A stretch of 64,000 nucleotides of DNA from contig CAKOSX010000001.1 of assembly GCA_934119935.1 (NCBI GenBank), forward strand, positions 248,001 through 312,000, given 5' to 3'. How positions within the stretch are numbered: position 1 is the stretch's first letter; every line of letters begins with the position of its first letter. This DNA is from an uncultured Clostridia bacterium (lineage in GTDB: Bacteria; Bacillota; Clostridia; TANB77; CAG-508). Positions 36,381 to 44,595 of this stretch are shown piece after piece. The translations under genes were made by a program, and so were the position numbers. The notes under the pieces were generated by a model, which was given only the letters and a program-made list of their open reading frames with translations, was not told where the DNA came from and did no database searches.

Positions 36381-37469
36381 ATGTTAAAGGAAATTTATAA
36401 ATTAGGGGAATTAACAATAAACAATCGCATTAAAGATGAAGAAAGAATTTTACATCCATTAAGAGATTTATTCTGGGAATGTACATTATCATGCAATGCA
36501 AAGTGCAAACACTGTGGAAGTAGTGCAGAAAAAAGAAGATATGACGGAGAATTAACAACAGATGAAATAAAATCAGCTTTTAAACAAATAGCTGACAATA
36601 TGGATGCTAGTAAAATTTTAATTAATGTTACAGGTGGAGAACCATTAGTAAGACAAGATTTGTGTGAGGTGATGGAATATGCTTCAAAAGAATTGGGTTT
36701 TCATTGGGGAATGACAACGAATGGAATTCTACTTAACGAAAAGAATATAGAAAAATTAAAAAATGCAAATATGGAAAGTATTTCGGTAAGCATAGATGGA
36801 TTGCAAGAAACTCATGATGAGTTTAGAGGAGTACCAGGCTCATATAATTTAATAATGAATAATATTAAGAAACTTAAAGAAGCGGGTTTTGTAAAACATT
36901 TGCAGGTTACAACAGTTTTTCATAAGAAAAATATTAACCAACTGCAGGAATTATATGATATTATGAAAAATTTAGGATTAGATTCTTGGAGACTAGTTTC
37001 AATGGATCCAATTGGAAGAGCAAATGAAAATTCTGAACTTTTACTCGATGGAAAAGAATTAAAAGAATTGCTGGATTTTATAAAATCAAAAAATAAGAAG
37101 CATTGTTTGCAATTATCTTATGGTTGCCCTGGATTTTTAGGATTAGATTACGAGAAGGAAGTAAGAAAACAGTATTTTTATTGCAGGACTGGAATAAGTG
37201 TTGCGAGCATACTTTATAACGGAGATTTGTTTGTATGTCCTAATGTCCCAAGAGTTTCTAGATTAATACAAGGAAATATAAGAATAGACAATTTTAAAAA
37301 AGTTTGGGATAATAAATACACGGAATTTAGAGATAAAAATAGAATGGCATGCGAAGAATGCAATAAGTGTGAAAATTGGGATTATTGTCTTGGAGGAGCA
37401 TTACATACTTGGAACTTTGAAGAAAAGTGTCAAAATAAGTGTCCATACAAAATGATGGAAAATTTATAA
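36381..37469 (+). CDS. Radical SAM/SPASM domain protein
   Basis: This 362-residue protein binds a radical-SAM [4Fe-4S] cluster through CNAKCKHC (CxxxCxxC, near residue 37). VTGGEPL and MTTNGILL complete the barrel. A SPASM-type Cys set lies at the end (CEECNKCENWDYCLGGA, then C...C near the terminus), for auxiliary clusters. Such enzymes modify ribosomally made peptides or proteins, or act in cofactor synthesis. No obvious precursor peptide lies in the 137-bp gap before it or just after it. GGAGG precedes the ATG, and a terminator follows. Substrate is unknown. Confidence 0.87.
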   Translation: MLKEIYKLGELTINNRIKDEERILHPLRDLFWECTLSCNAKCKHCGSSAEKRRYDGELTTDEIKSAFKQIADNMDASKILINVTGGEPLVRQDLCEVMEYASKELGFHWGMTTNGILLNEKNIEKLKNANMESISVSIDGLQETHDEFRGVPGSYNLIMNNIKKLKEAGFVKHLQVTTVFHKKNINQLQELYDIMKNLGLDSWRLVSMDPIGRANENSELLLDGKELKELLDFIKSKNKKHCLQLSYGCPGFLGLDYEKEVRKQYFYCRTGISVASILYNGDLFVCPNVPRVSRLIQGNIRIDNFKKVWDNKYTEFRDKNRMACEECNKCENWDYCLGGALHTWNFEEKCQNKCPYKMMENL

Positions 37470-37502
37470 AAACTTTTTTGAAAAATTAAATAGGAGAAAG
37501 AG

Positions 37503-37529
37503 GCATAGTATAAAAGCACTATGCTTTTT
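37503..37529 (+). terminator. Terminator after the radical SAM gene
   Basis: GCATAGT at 37503-37509 pairs with ACTATGC at 37518-37524, followed by TTTTT (37525-37529). Confidence 0.75.
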
Positions 37530-37538
37530 CTAGTAGAC

Positions 37539-37571
37539 AAAAAAATAAAGGAGATGCTTCCATTTCCTTTA
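37539..37571 (-). terminator. Terminator of rpmE (- strand)
   Basis: Read on the - strand, TAAAGGA (37571-37565) pairs with TCCTTTA (37552-37546), followed by a T-run that appears as A residues at 37539-37545 on the + strand. Confidence 0.65.
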
Positions 37572-37580
37572 ATTTTTTTA

Positions 37581-37781
37581 TTATTGAATTCCATATTTTT
37601 CTCTGAATTTTGCTGCTCTTCCACCTGTTGTTTCTCTTTTTAAGTTACCTGTCCAGAATGGATGGCATTTTGAGCAAACATCAACTTTGATATCTTTCTT
37701 TGTTGATCCAGCTTTTATAACATTACCACATGCACATGTGATTGTTGTTTCTGCATAATTTGGATGTATTCCTTCTTTCAT
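37581..37781 (-). CDS. rpmE: 50S ribosomal protein L31 (zinc-binding type)
   Basis: I start at 37781 (MKEGIHPNYAETTITC), where AGGAGAGG has good spacing; an in-frame GTG at 37790 would add MNT. The 66-residue protein has the zinc-binding C+ form: CACGN and later CSKCHPFWTG. The ending GGRAAKFREKYGI is typical. It stands alone on the - strand with its own terminator. Confidence 0.95.
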   Translation of the reverse strand: MKEGIHPNYAETTITCACGNVIKAGSTKKDIKVDVCSKCHPFWTGNLKRETTGGRAAKFREKYGIQ

Positions 37782-37875
37782 TGTATTCACCTCTCCTTTT
37801 TTTAATAAAAACTGCTAAATACTATAATAACATAAATGAATTATATTTTCAAGTATTAAATTATTATTTTTAAAT

Positions 37876-38037
37876 TTATATTGTATTTTCTGTATCTTGC
37901 TTGTGTTCTTCAATATATTCAATAGAACTTTGAACTTCTTCTTTTAAAGAATATCTTCTTACTATTTTTGATACAACATTAAATAAACAAGCAATAATAA
38001 GAATTGCCAACAATAATTTTTTCCATATTTTTGCCAT
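37876..38037 (-). CDS. Small single-pass membrane protein, 53 residues
   Basis: Read on the - strand, GTAGGAG precedes ATG 38037 by 9 nt. The product starts MAKIWKKLLLAILIIACLFN, with one helix (residues ~7-22), then a charged amphipathic tail (YSLKEEVQSSIEYIEEHKQD). The binding site, the basic N-terminus and the coherent tail make it likely real. It lies 94 bp upstream of rpmE and 115 bp downstream of the VirB2-like gene on the same strand. No family is recognised. Confidence 0.6.
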   Translation of the reverse strand: MAKIWKKLLLAILIIACLFNVVSKIVRRYSLKEEVQSSIEYIEEHKQDTENTI

Positions 38038-38152
38038 AATTTTTTCTCCTACATCAAAAACTACAATAATATTATACTATATTTTTAACTTTTGTCAACT
38101 GGCAAACTAGCTTAATTACTTAAAAGCTAAGAGTGTTAAAGAGTTGAAAATA

Positions 38153-38509
38153 TTATATTGTAGGATTAAACAAAAAAATTGCAATTCTAATTATGCTGGC
38201 AATAAGAAATGTAATAATAGCTATAAGAAATACTATTTTAAAACTCTTAATACTTTTATTTTTATGTTTTTTCACAAGAATTATAATTCCTAATATTAAA
38301 ATTATAGGTACTATAAATATTTGCCACAAACGAAGAATATTTAAAACAATTGACTTATAGTTTGGTGTTTGTGATGTACGTGGTGGACCATATAATTCTT
38401 GAAGAATAGGCATGGAATCAGTAGCAACAGCTAATACTTTAGTTGATACTGTTGCAAAAAAAGCTCCAATTCCAGCTGTGATTTTTTTGAACATTTCTTT
38501 TATTTTCAT
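38153..38509 (-). CDS. VirB2/TrbC-like small membrane protein 2
   Basis: This 118-residue protein has a signal-like start (ITAGIGAFFATVSTKVLA) and two helices (residues ~62-82 and ~92-114), separated by KKHKNKSIKSFK. The start is nearly the same as that of the + strand gene at 35854, and the two-helix layout is the same. AGGAGG stands before its ATG. Its inverted position beside rpmE suggests local rearrangement or a separate promoter for an alternative subunit. Confidence 0.62.
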   Translation of the reverse strand: MKIKEMFKKITAGIGAFFATVSTKVLAVATDSMPILQELYGPPRTSQTPNYKSIVLNILRLWQIFIVPIILILGIIILVKKHKNKSIKSFKIVFLIAIITFLIASIIRIAIFLFNPTI

Positions 38510-38646
38510 AAGTTCCTCCTAAAATCTAAGTGTTAAAATCATTATATATTCACCGAGATTTAATTGTCAATATCCTTGCTATTTTTTCTTTTTTATAGTA
38601 AAATAAATTGAGAAAAAAGTTGAAAAATGGAGAATATTAGAAGGTT

Positions 38647-40050
38647 ATGGAAATGCAAGAAAAGATTAGTGAGCAAACAAAATATATAGAAAAGGTACGA
38701 AAATTAAACGAAGGAAAAAATCTAAAATACATAGTTTTAACAATGGGATGCCAGCTAAATGAAAACGATTCAGAGAAGATTTCTGGAATGCTTGAAGAGA
38801 TGGGATATTCTAAGACAGATAAGATTGAAGATGCAAATGTTGTTGCTTTTAATACTTGTTGTGTTAGAGAAAATGCAGAAGATAGATTGTTTGGGAAATT
38901 AGGAGAAGTTAAGAAATATAAAGAAACCAATGGCACTATTATTGCTATTGGTGGTTGTATGATGCAAGAAAAACACATTGTCGACAAATTGAAACATAGT
39001 TATCCATTTTTCGATATTGTATTTGGAACACATACTCTTTATAAGTTTCCAGAAGATATTTATAATGCTATTGTAAATGGTAAGAGAATTGAAGATATAA
39101 TAGATATAGACGGAGAGGTTATAGAAGGTCTTCCAATCAAGAGAGACGATAACATTAAGGCTTCTGTTGCAATTATGAATGGTTGTAACAATTTCTGTAC
39201 ATATTGTATAGTTCCTTATGTTAGAGGAAGAGAAAGAAGCAGAAAAGCTGAAGATATTATTGCAGAGATTAAATGTTTGGCAAAAGAAGGTTACAAAGAA
39301 ATTACTCTTTTAGGACAAAATGTTAATTCATATATGAGAGTCGAAAGAGAACAAAATCTTGCAACTGGGGAGATTGATTCTTTTGCAAAGCTGCTTAGAG
39401 AAGTAAATAAAATAGATGGAATAGAAAGAATTAGATTTATTTCACCACATCCAAAGGACTTTACAGATGATGTAATAGAAGCAATACGTGATTGTGAAAA
39501 GGTATGCAAAATAATACATTTACCATTACAATCTGGAAGTACAGAAATATTAAAAAGAATGAACAGAAAATATACTAAGGAACAATATTTAGCTTTAGTA
39601 GACAAGATGAAAGCTAAAATTCCAGGAATAGTACTTTCAACAGATATTATAGTAGGATTCCCAGGTGAAACGGAAGAGGATTTTGAAGATACTCTTGATG
39701 TTGTAAGCAAGGTTCATTTCGAACAAGTTTATATGTTCATCTATTCTAGAAGAGTTGGAACACCAGCAGACAAGATGGAAAATCAAGTTCCAGATGAAGT
39801 TAAACATGAAAGATTTGATAGATTAAAGAAACTTGCAGAGAGCCAGATTGCAGGAAACAATCAAAAATATGTAAATACAATTCAAAAGGTTTTGGTTGAG
39901 GGAAAAAGCAAAACAAATGAAAATATGCTTACAGGCAGAACTGATACAAATAAAGTAGTAAATTTTGAAGGAACAGAGGATATGATCGGAAAAATAGTAA
40001 ATTTGAAGATTGTATCTGAACATATGTGGTATTTAAAAGGAGAAGTATAG
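38647..40050 (+). CDS. miaB: tRNA-2-methylthio-N6-dimethylallyladenosine synthase MiaB
   Basis: MiaB adds a methylthio group to i6A37 of tRNAs. The N-terminal MTTase domain has its cluster cysteines in MGCQLNENDSE, NTCCVRENAE and GGCMMQ. The radical SAM core has CNNFCTYCIVPYVRGRERS (CxxxCxxC). The C-terminal ~65 residues form the TRAM domain. The length of 467 residues is normal. The start (MEMQEK) has GAAGG 3-8 nt upstream. Confidence 0.96.
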   Translation: MEMQEKISEQTKYIEKVRKLNEGKNLKYIVLTMGCQLNENDSEKISGMLEEMGYSKTDKIEDANVVAFNTCCVRENAEDRLFGKLGEVKKYKETNGTIIAIGGCMMQEKHIVDKLKHSYPFFDIVFGTHTLYKFPEDIYNAIVNGKRIEDIIDIDGEVIEGLPIKRDDNIKASVAIMNGCNNFCTYCIVPYVRGRERSRKAEDIIAEIKCLAKEGYKEITLLGQNVNSYMRVEREQNLATGEIDSFAKLLREVNKIDGIERIRFISPHPKDFTDDVIEAIRDCEKVCKIIHLPLQSGSTEILKRMNRKYTKEQYLALVDKMKAKIPGIVLSTDIIVGFPGETEEDFEDTLDVVSKVHFEQVYMFIYSRRVGTPADKMENQVPDEVKHERFDRLKKLAESQIAGNNQKYVNTIQKVLVEGKSKTNENMLTGRTDTNKVVNFEGTEDMIGKIVNLKIVSEHMWYLKGEV

Positions 40051-40060
40051 TTGAAAAAGA

Positions 40061-40160
40061 ATTAAATTTTTGCAAGGAAAATGAGTTTACAAGGCAAGGG
40101 CGCATACGTGGTGTATGTAACCGCGTTGGAAATGAAATTTGACGAAGCAAAAATTGTAAT
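40061..40160. repeat. Structured ~100-bp element between miaB and mutS
   Basis: AATTTTTGC at 40065-40073 pairs with GCAAAAATT at 40147-40155, and the stem extends outwards with one bulge. The core is GC-richer than its surroundings and contains CATAC paired with GTATG. T-rich sequence follows. It could be a terminator with a long folded loop, an RNA element or a small insertion. A 29-codon frame (MSLQGKGAYVVYV...) also spans it. No such peptide family is known to me. Confidence 0.55.
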
Positions 40161-40191
40161 TATTTTTTAACAATGAAAGGAAGAAAAATAA

Positions 40192-42807
40192 ATGGCAGAA
40201 TACTCACCAATGATGCAACACTATCTTGCTACAAAAGAAAAATATAAAGATTGTATATTATTTTATAGATTAGGAGACTTTTATGAGATGTTCTTCGATG
40301 ATGCGATTAACGTATCTAGAGAGCTTGAACTTACACTAACAGGAAAAGACTGTGGACAAGAGGAAAGGGCTCCGATGTGTGGGATTCCATACCATGCAGC
40401 AGAATCATATATTGCAAAATTAGTTCAAAACGGACATAAAGTAGCAATTTGTGAACAGTTAGAAGATCCAAAGCTTGCAAAAGGAATTGTTAAAAGAGAT
40501 GTTATAAGAGTTGTAACACCAGGAACTGTAACAGAATCTAATTTACTAGAAGAAAAAAGAAACAATTTCATAATGAGCATTTTCAAAAAGGGAATATTTT
40601 TCGGAATAGCAGTTTGTGATATATCAACAGGAGACTTCTATTCGGCAGAAATAAAGGAAGAAAATAATTTTGAGAGATTGCTAGACGAAATTTCAAGATA
40701 TTCTCCATCTGAAATAATTGCAAACGAGATGTTGTACGATTGTGGTGAAGAAATAAGCAAAATAAAAGAACGTTTTGATGTATATATTTCTACCGAAGAT
40801 GAGGAAAAGTTCAGCGAAGAAACAGAAGAAATATATATGCAATATGCACTTAGTGATGATAAAGGAAACATCATAAAAGACTTAGAAAAAAGACCATTTG
40901 CAGTTGCTGCAATAAATGGACTTATAAAATATATTGAAGATACACAAAAAACAAAATTAGAACACATAAACAAGATTACAATTTACACAATTACAAAATA
41001 TATGTCTTTAGATATAAATGCGAGAAGAAACCTAGAACTTACAGAAAAAATGAGGGATAAGTCTAAAAAAGGAACTCTTCTTTGGGTATTGGATAAGACA
41101 GCAACTTCAATGGGAGGCAGACTTTTAAGAAGATGGATTTCTGATCCGTTGATAGATGTAAAAGAAATAAATAACAGGCTAGAAGCGGTAAAAGAATTTA
41201 AAGATGACATTATATTAAGAGGAGAACTTTCATCAAGCTTAAAAGGTGTATATGATATAGAAAGATTAGCCGGAAAAATATCTTATGGAAGTGCTAATGC
41301 AAGAGACTTAAATTCTTTAAAATCATCTGCAAGCAAGTTACCAGAAATAAAGAATATGCTTGCAAATGCTAAGTCTGGAATGCTTAGAAAAATATACGAA
41401 GACCTAGACACATTAGATGATATCTTTCAATTAATAGATAAGGCAATAGTAGATGAACCACCAATACTGATAACAGAAGGTGGAATCATAAAAATGGGAT
41501 ACAGCCCAGAAATTGATGAATTAAAAACTGCTATGATAGACGGCAAAACTTGGCTCGTACAATTAGAAGCAAGAGAAAGAGAAGAGACGGGAATAAAAGG
41601 CTTAAAGGTAGGCTATAACAAGGTATTTGGTTATTACTTAGAAGTAACAAAATCATATCTATCACAAGTTCCAGACAGATATATAAGAAAACAGACACTA
41701 ACAGGTGGAGAAAGATACATTACAGAAGAGCTAAAAGAGCTTGAAAGCAAAGTGTTAGGAGCAGAAGAAAAAGTTGTAGCACTAGAATACAAAGCTTTTT
41801 CAGAAATAAGAGAACACATAAAATCTCAAATACAAAGACTACAAAAGTCTGCAATGGCAGTATCACAATTAGATGTTTTATGCTCATTTGCTCAAGTAGC
41901 AGAAGATTTTAATTACTGTATGCCAGAAGTAGATGATAGTGGAATTATAGACATTAAAGATGGAAGACACCCGGTAATAGAAAAAATGTTACCAAGTGGA
42001 GCATTTGTTGCAAATGATACATATCTTGATAAAGATTCAAACAGAGTCTCGATAATAACAGGACCAAACATGGCAGGAAAATCAACATATATGAGACAAG
42101 TCGCATTAATTACATTAATGGCTCAAATTGGCTCATTTGTACCAGCAACATCGGCACACATCGGAGTAGTCGATAAAATATTTACAAGAGTTGGCGCATC
42201 AGATGATTTAAGCATGGGACAGAGTACCTTCATGGTAGAAATGATGGAAGTTGCAAATATTCTAAAGGAAGCAACGGCAAACAGCTTGGTTGTACTAGAT
42301 GAAATAGGAAGAGGAACATCAACATATGATGGACTTTCGATAGCTTGGGCAGTTGCAGAATACATAGAAAACAAGGAAAAATGTGGAGCAAAAACACTAT
42401 TTGCAACACATTATCATGAATTAACACAATTAGAAGATACACTAGAAGGTGTAAAAAACTATTCGATTGCTGTAAAGGAAAAAGGAGAGGACATAATCTT
42501 CCTGAGAAAAATAATTCCTGGAGGGACAGACGAAAGCTATGGCGTACACGTTGCACGTTTGGCAGGAGTTCCAAAGGCAGTAACTCAAAGAGCAAACGAG
42601 ATATTAAAGAAAATAGAAAGAAAAAATGTGCTTGTAAACAAGGCGCAAGAAAAAGAAGATAAAAAGCAAGTATCAGGGCAATTAGACTTATACAATTTCA
42701 AACTTGCAGAAATAGCACACGAACTAGACAAAGTAAATGTAAATGAACTAACTCCTATAGAGGCTTTAAATACACTTGTTAAGATAAAAGAAGAAATTAA
42801 GGGGTAA
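40192..42807 (+). CDS. mutS: DNA mismatch repair protein MutS
   Basis: MutS binds mismatches and signals repair. The 871-residue protein starts with the mismatch-binding domain (MMQHYLATKEKYKD, GDFYEMFF with the Phe-x-Glu wedge). The ATPase follows: GPNMAGKSTYMRQ (Walker A), STFMVEMMEVANIL, LDEIGRGTSTYDGLS (Walker B/signature) and ATHYHELTQLE. Usually mutL follows; here a wall hydrolase gene starts three bases after the stop codon, and mutL is not in the window. Confidence 0.97.
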   Translation: MAEYSPMMQHYLATKEKYKDCILFYRLGDFYEMFFDDAINVSRELELTLTGKDCGQEERAPMCGIPYHAAESYIAKLVQNGHKVAICEQLEDPKLAKGIVKRDVIRVVTPGTVTESNLLEEKRNNFIMSIFKKGIFFGIAVCDISTGDFYSAEIKEENNFERLLDEISRYSPSEIIANEMLYDCGEEISKIKERFDVYISTEDEEKFSEETEEIYMQYALSDDKGNIIKDLEKRPFAVAAINGLIKYIEDTQKTKLEHINKITIYTITKYMSLDINARRNLELTEKMRDKSKKGTLLWVLDKTATSMGGRLLRRWISDPLIDVKEINNRLEAVKEFKDDIILRGELSSSLKGVYDIERLAGKISYGSANARDLNSLKSSASKLPEIKNMLANAKSGMLRKIYEDLDTLDDIFQLIDKAIVDEPPILITEGGIIKMGYSPEIDELKTAMIDGKTWLVQLEAREREETGIKGLKVGYNKVFGYYLEVTKSYLSQVPDRYIRKQTLTGGERYITEELKELESKVLGAEEKVVALEYKAFSEIREHIKSQIQRLQKSAMAVSQLDVLCSFAQVAEDFNYCMPEVDDSGIIDIKDGRHPVIEKMLPSGAFVANDTYLDKDSNRVSIITGPNMAGKSTYMRQVALITLMAQIGSFVPATSAHIGVVDKIFTRVGASDDLSMGQSTFMVEMMEVANILKEATANSLVVLDEIGRGTSTYDGLSIAWAVAEYIENKEKCGAKTLFATHYHELTQLEDTLEGVKNYSIAVKEKGEDIIFLRKIIPGGTDESYGVHVARLAGVPKAVTQRANEILKKIERKNVLVNKAQEKEDKKQVSGQLDLYNFKLAEIAHELDKVNVNELTPIEALNTLVKIKEEIKG

Positions 42808-42810
42808 CCA

Positions 42811-44067
42811 ATGAATAATAAAATTTTGAATAAATTAAATACAATAGTGGCTAAAGGCTATAAATTTTTTATAGCCCTAGTTGCTATTGTTTTTATTATG
42901 CTTGTAATAATGTTAGGTTACATAGTTAATAAAAAATATACAGTAGCCATTATGACTGTTGCAAAACCTGAAAATAGAAAATCTACACTAATAATGAAGC
43001 AAGAAGAAGGAAATGTACAAAAATTAAAAGAAATTATAGAAAAAAATACAAGTGATATAGTAAAAGAAGAAATTTATGTTGAGGAGGCGGACCTAGAATT
43101 TACTACAAGGTATGAGAAAAGCGATAAAATTGCTACTGGTACAATTCAGGTTGTTCAAGATGGAATTGATGGAAAGCAAAAAATTACCAAAAAGAAAAAA
43201 TACATTAATGATGAACTAATAAGTGATGAGGTTGTTGGAAGTCAAATAGTAAAATCTTCTGTAGATAAGATTGTAAAAATAGGAACAGGACCAAGCTATC
43301 TAAAATACCAGGTGTCAAAAAATGACACGATGTATGTAACCTCGAATACATTGGCACTAAGGCAAGAAGCAAATAACGATGCTCAAAAAATAATTACTAT
43401 AAATGAAAATGATGAAATAAAGGTGTTACAAATAGCAGACGATTGGTACCTAGTTCAATATGGAACCTATTCAGGATGGGCAAAAGCAGATTGTCTAACA
43501 AAAAATGATCCGAATAAAAACATTTCTAATAACAATGAGGGTGGTAATTATTCAAAATCTCAGTTATTGCAGAATCTAAGTTTTGGTATGAGCTTAAACA
43601 AAAAGAGTGGTCTATCATTAGCACAATTTGAAAAAATATTCGAGAATAACGAAAATGATAAGAAAGGTGTAATGAAAGAAAATGCAAAATATTTTTATTA
43701 TGCTGAACAACAGTATAATGTAAATGGAGTATTTCTTGCATCTGTTGCAATACACGAAAGCAACTGGGGAACATCTGCAATGGCTCAAAATAAGAAGAAT
43801 TTATTTGGATATGGAGCATATGATAGGGATCCATCTGGAAATGCATATTCTTTTGCATCTTATTCAGAAGGGATTGATCTACTTGCTAGAGTATTTGTTA
43901 AATATTATTTGAATCCTAAAGGAACCACTATTTATAACGGGGAGACTGCAACAGGAAGCCATTACAATGGAAATACATTGACGGCTGTAAACACAAAATA
44001 TGCAACTGACAAAAATTGGGCAAATTCTGTTTATAAATGGATGAAATATTTATATAATAAAATTTAA
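42811..44067 (+). CDS. Cell-wall glucosaminidase with G5 and SH3 domains
   Basis: This 418-residue protein has a membrane anchor (residues ~19-41), then a likely G5 domain (~85-165, EEIYVEEADLEFTTRYE to VKIGTG). A bacterial SH3 domain follows (~178-232, LALRQEANNDAQKI to YSGWAKADCL), then a glucosaminidase domain (~300-418: FLASVAIHESNWGTSAMAQ, KNLFGYGAYDRDP). It should cut glycan strands of peptidoglycan at the membrane surface. Its lytic domain resembles that of the CwlT-like protein at 32365, so it may serve the same envelope machine. A terminator follows. Confidence 0.88.
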   Translation: MNNKILNKLNTIVAKGYKFFIALVAIVFIMLVIMLGYIVNKKYTVAIMTVAKPENRKSTLIMKQEEGNVQKLKEIIEKNTSDIVKEEIYVEEADLEFTTRYEKSDKIATGTIQVVQDGIDGKQKITKKKKYINDELISDEVVGSQIVKSSVDKIVKIGTGPSYLKYQVSKNDTMYVTSNTLALRQEANNDAQKIITINENDEIKVLQIADDWYLVQYGTYSGWAKADCLTKNDPNKNISNNNEGGNYSKSQLLQNLSFGMSLNKKSGLSLAQFEKIFENNENDKKGVMKENAKYFYYAEQQYNVNGVFLASVAIHESNWGTSAMAQNKKNLFGYGAYDRDPSGNAYSFASYSEGIDLLARVFVKYYLNPKGTTIYNGETATGSHYNGNTLTAVNTKYATDKNWANSVYKWMKYLYNKI

Positions 44068-44076
44068 AATAAAATG

Positions 44077-44109
44077 AAAAATAGTAAGAAAATTTCTTGC
44101 TATTTTTTT
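44077..44109 (+). terminator. Terminator after the glucosaminidase gene
   Basis: AAATAGTAAGAAA pairs with TTTCTTGCTATTT (one G-U), followed by a T-run ending at 44109. Confidence 0.75.
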
Positions 44110-44189
44110 CATTCTAGTGTAAAATGTTATATGTATAATATTTATATGAAAAATAAGAGAAAATTAAATAAAGAGAGAGGGATAATTAT

Positions 44190-44591
44190 ATGAAAAAAAT
44201 ACTAGCAATCATATCTATCTTGTTTTTCTTAATGGGGTGTACATCTGTGTATGCTGAAAGCCAATTGAACACAGTTCCACAGGATGCAACAGGAAAATTA
44301 ATAGAGATAAAAGACAAAGAATTGAAAACAATGGAAGAGTATAAAGAAGCCTATGGCTCAGATGCATATGGTATTACAGCATATTTATTAAATAAAGTTA
44401 GAATTTATAGTATACCTTTTGGATTTGTATCAATTATAATAGCAGCAATATATCAATACATAATAGGATTAAAAAAATTGGACGTAAGAGACAAAGGTTT
44501 TGCATTGATGATTGCAAGTGTTACTATAGTAGTAATATGTCAAGTATTGCCACTTGTTTTTGCAATTGTAGTAAAAGGTTGGAGGGGTTAA
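44190..44591 (+). CDS. VirB2-like small exported membrane protein 3
   Basis: This 133-residue protein has a signal peptide (MKKILAIISILFFLMGC) with a possible lipobox (LMGC) or cleavage after VYA. A charged exported helix follows (EIKDKELKTMEEYKEAYG), then two membrane helices (~73-92 and ~103-127). The signal-plus-two-helices plan matches the two VirB2-like proteins at 35854 and 38153, although the sequence is different. It stands 4 bp before the TadZ-like gene, which ties it to the pilus or secretion machine. Confidence 0.6.
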   Translation: MKKILAIISILFFLMGCTSVYAESQLNTVPQDATGKLIEIKDKELKTMEEYKEAYGSDAYGITAYLLNKVRIYSIPFGFVSIIIAAIYQYIIGLKKLDVRDKGFALMIASVTIVVICQVLPLVFAIVVKGWRG

Positions 44592-44595
44592 ACTA

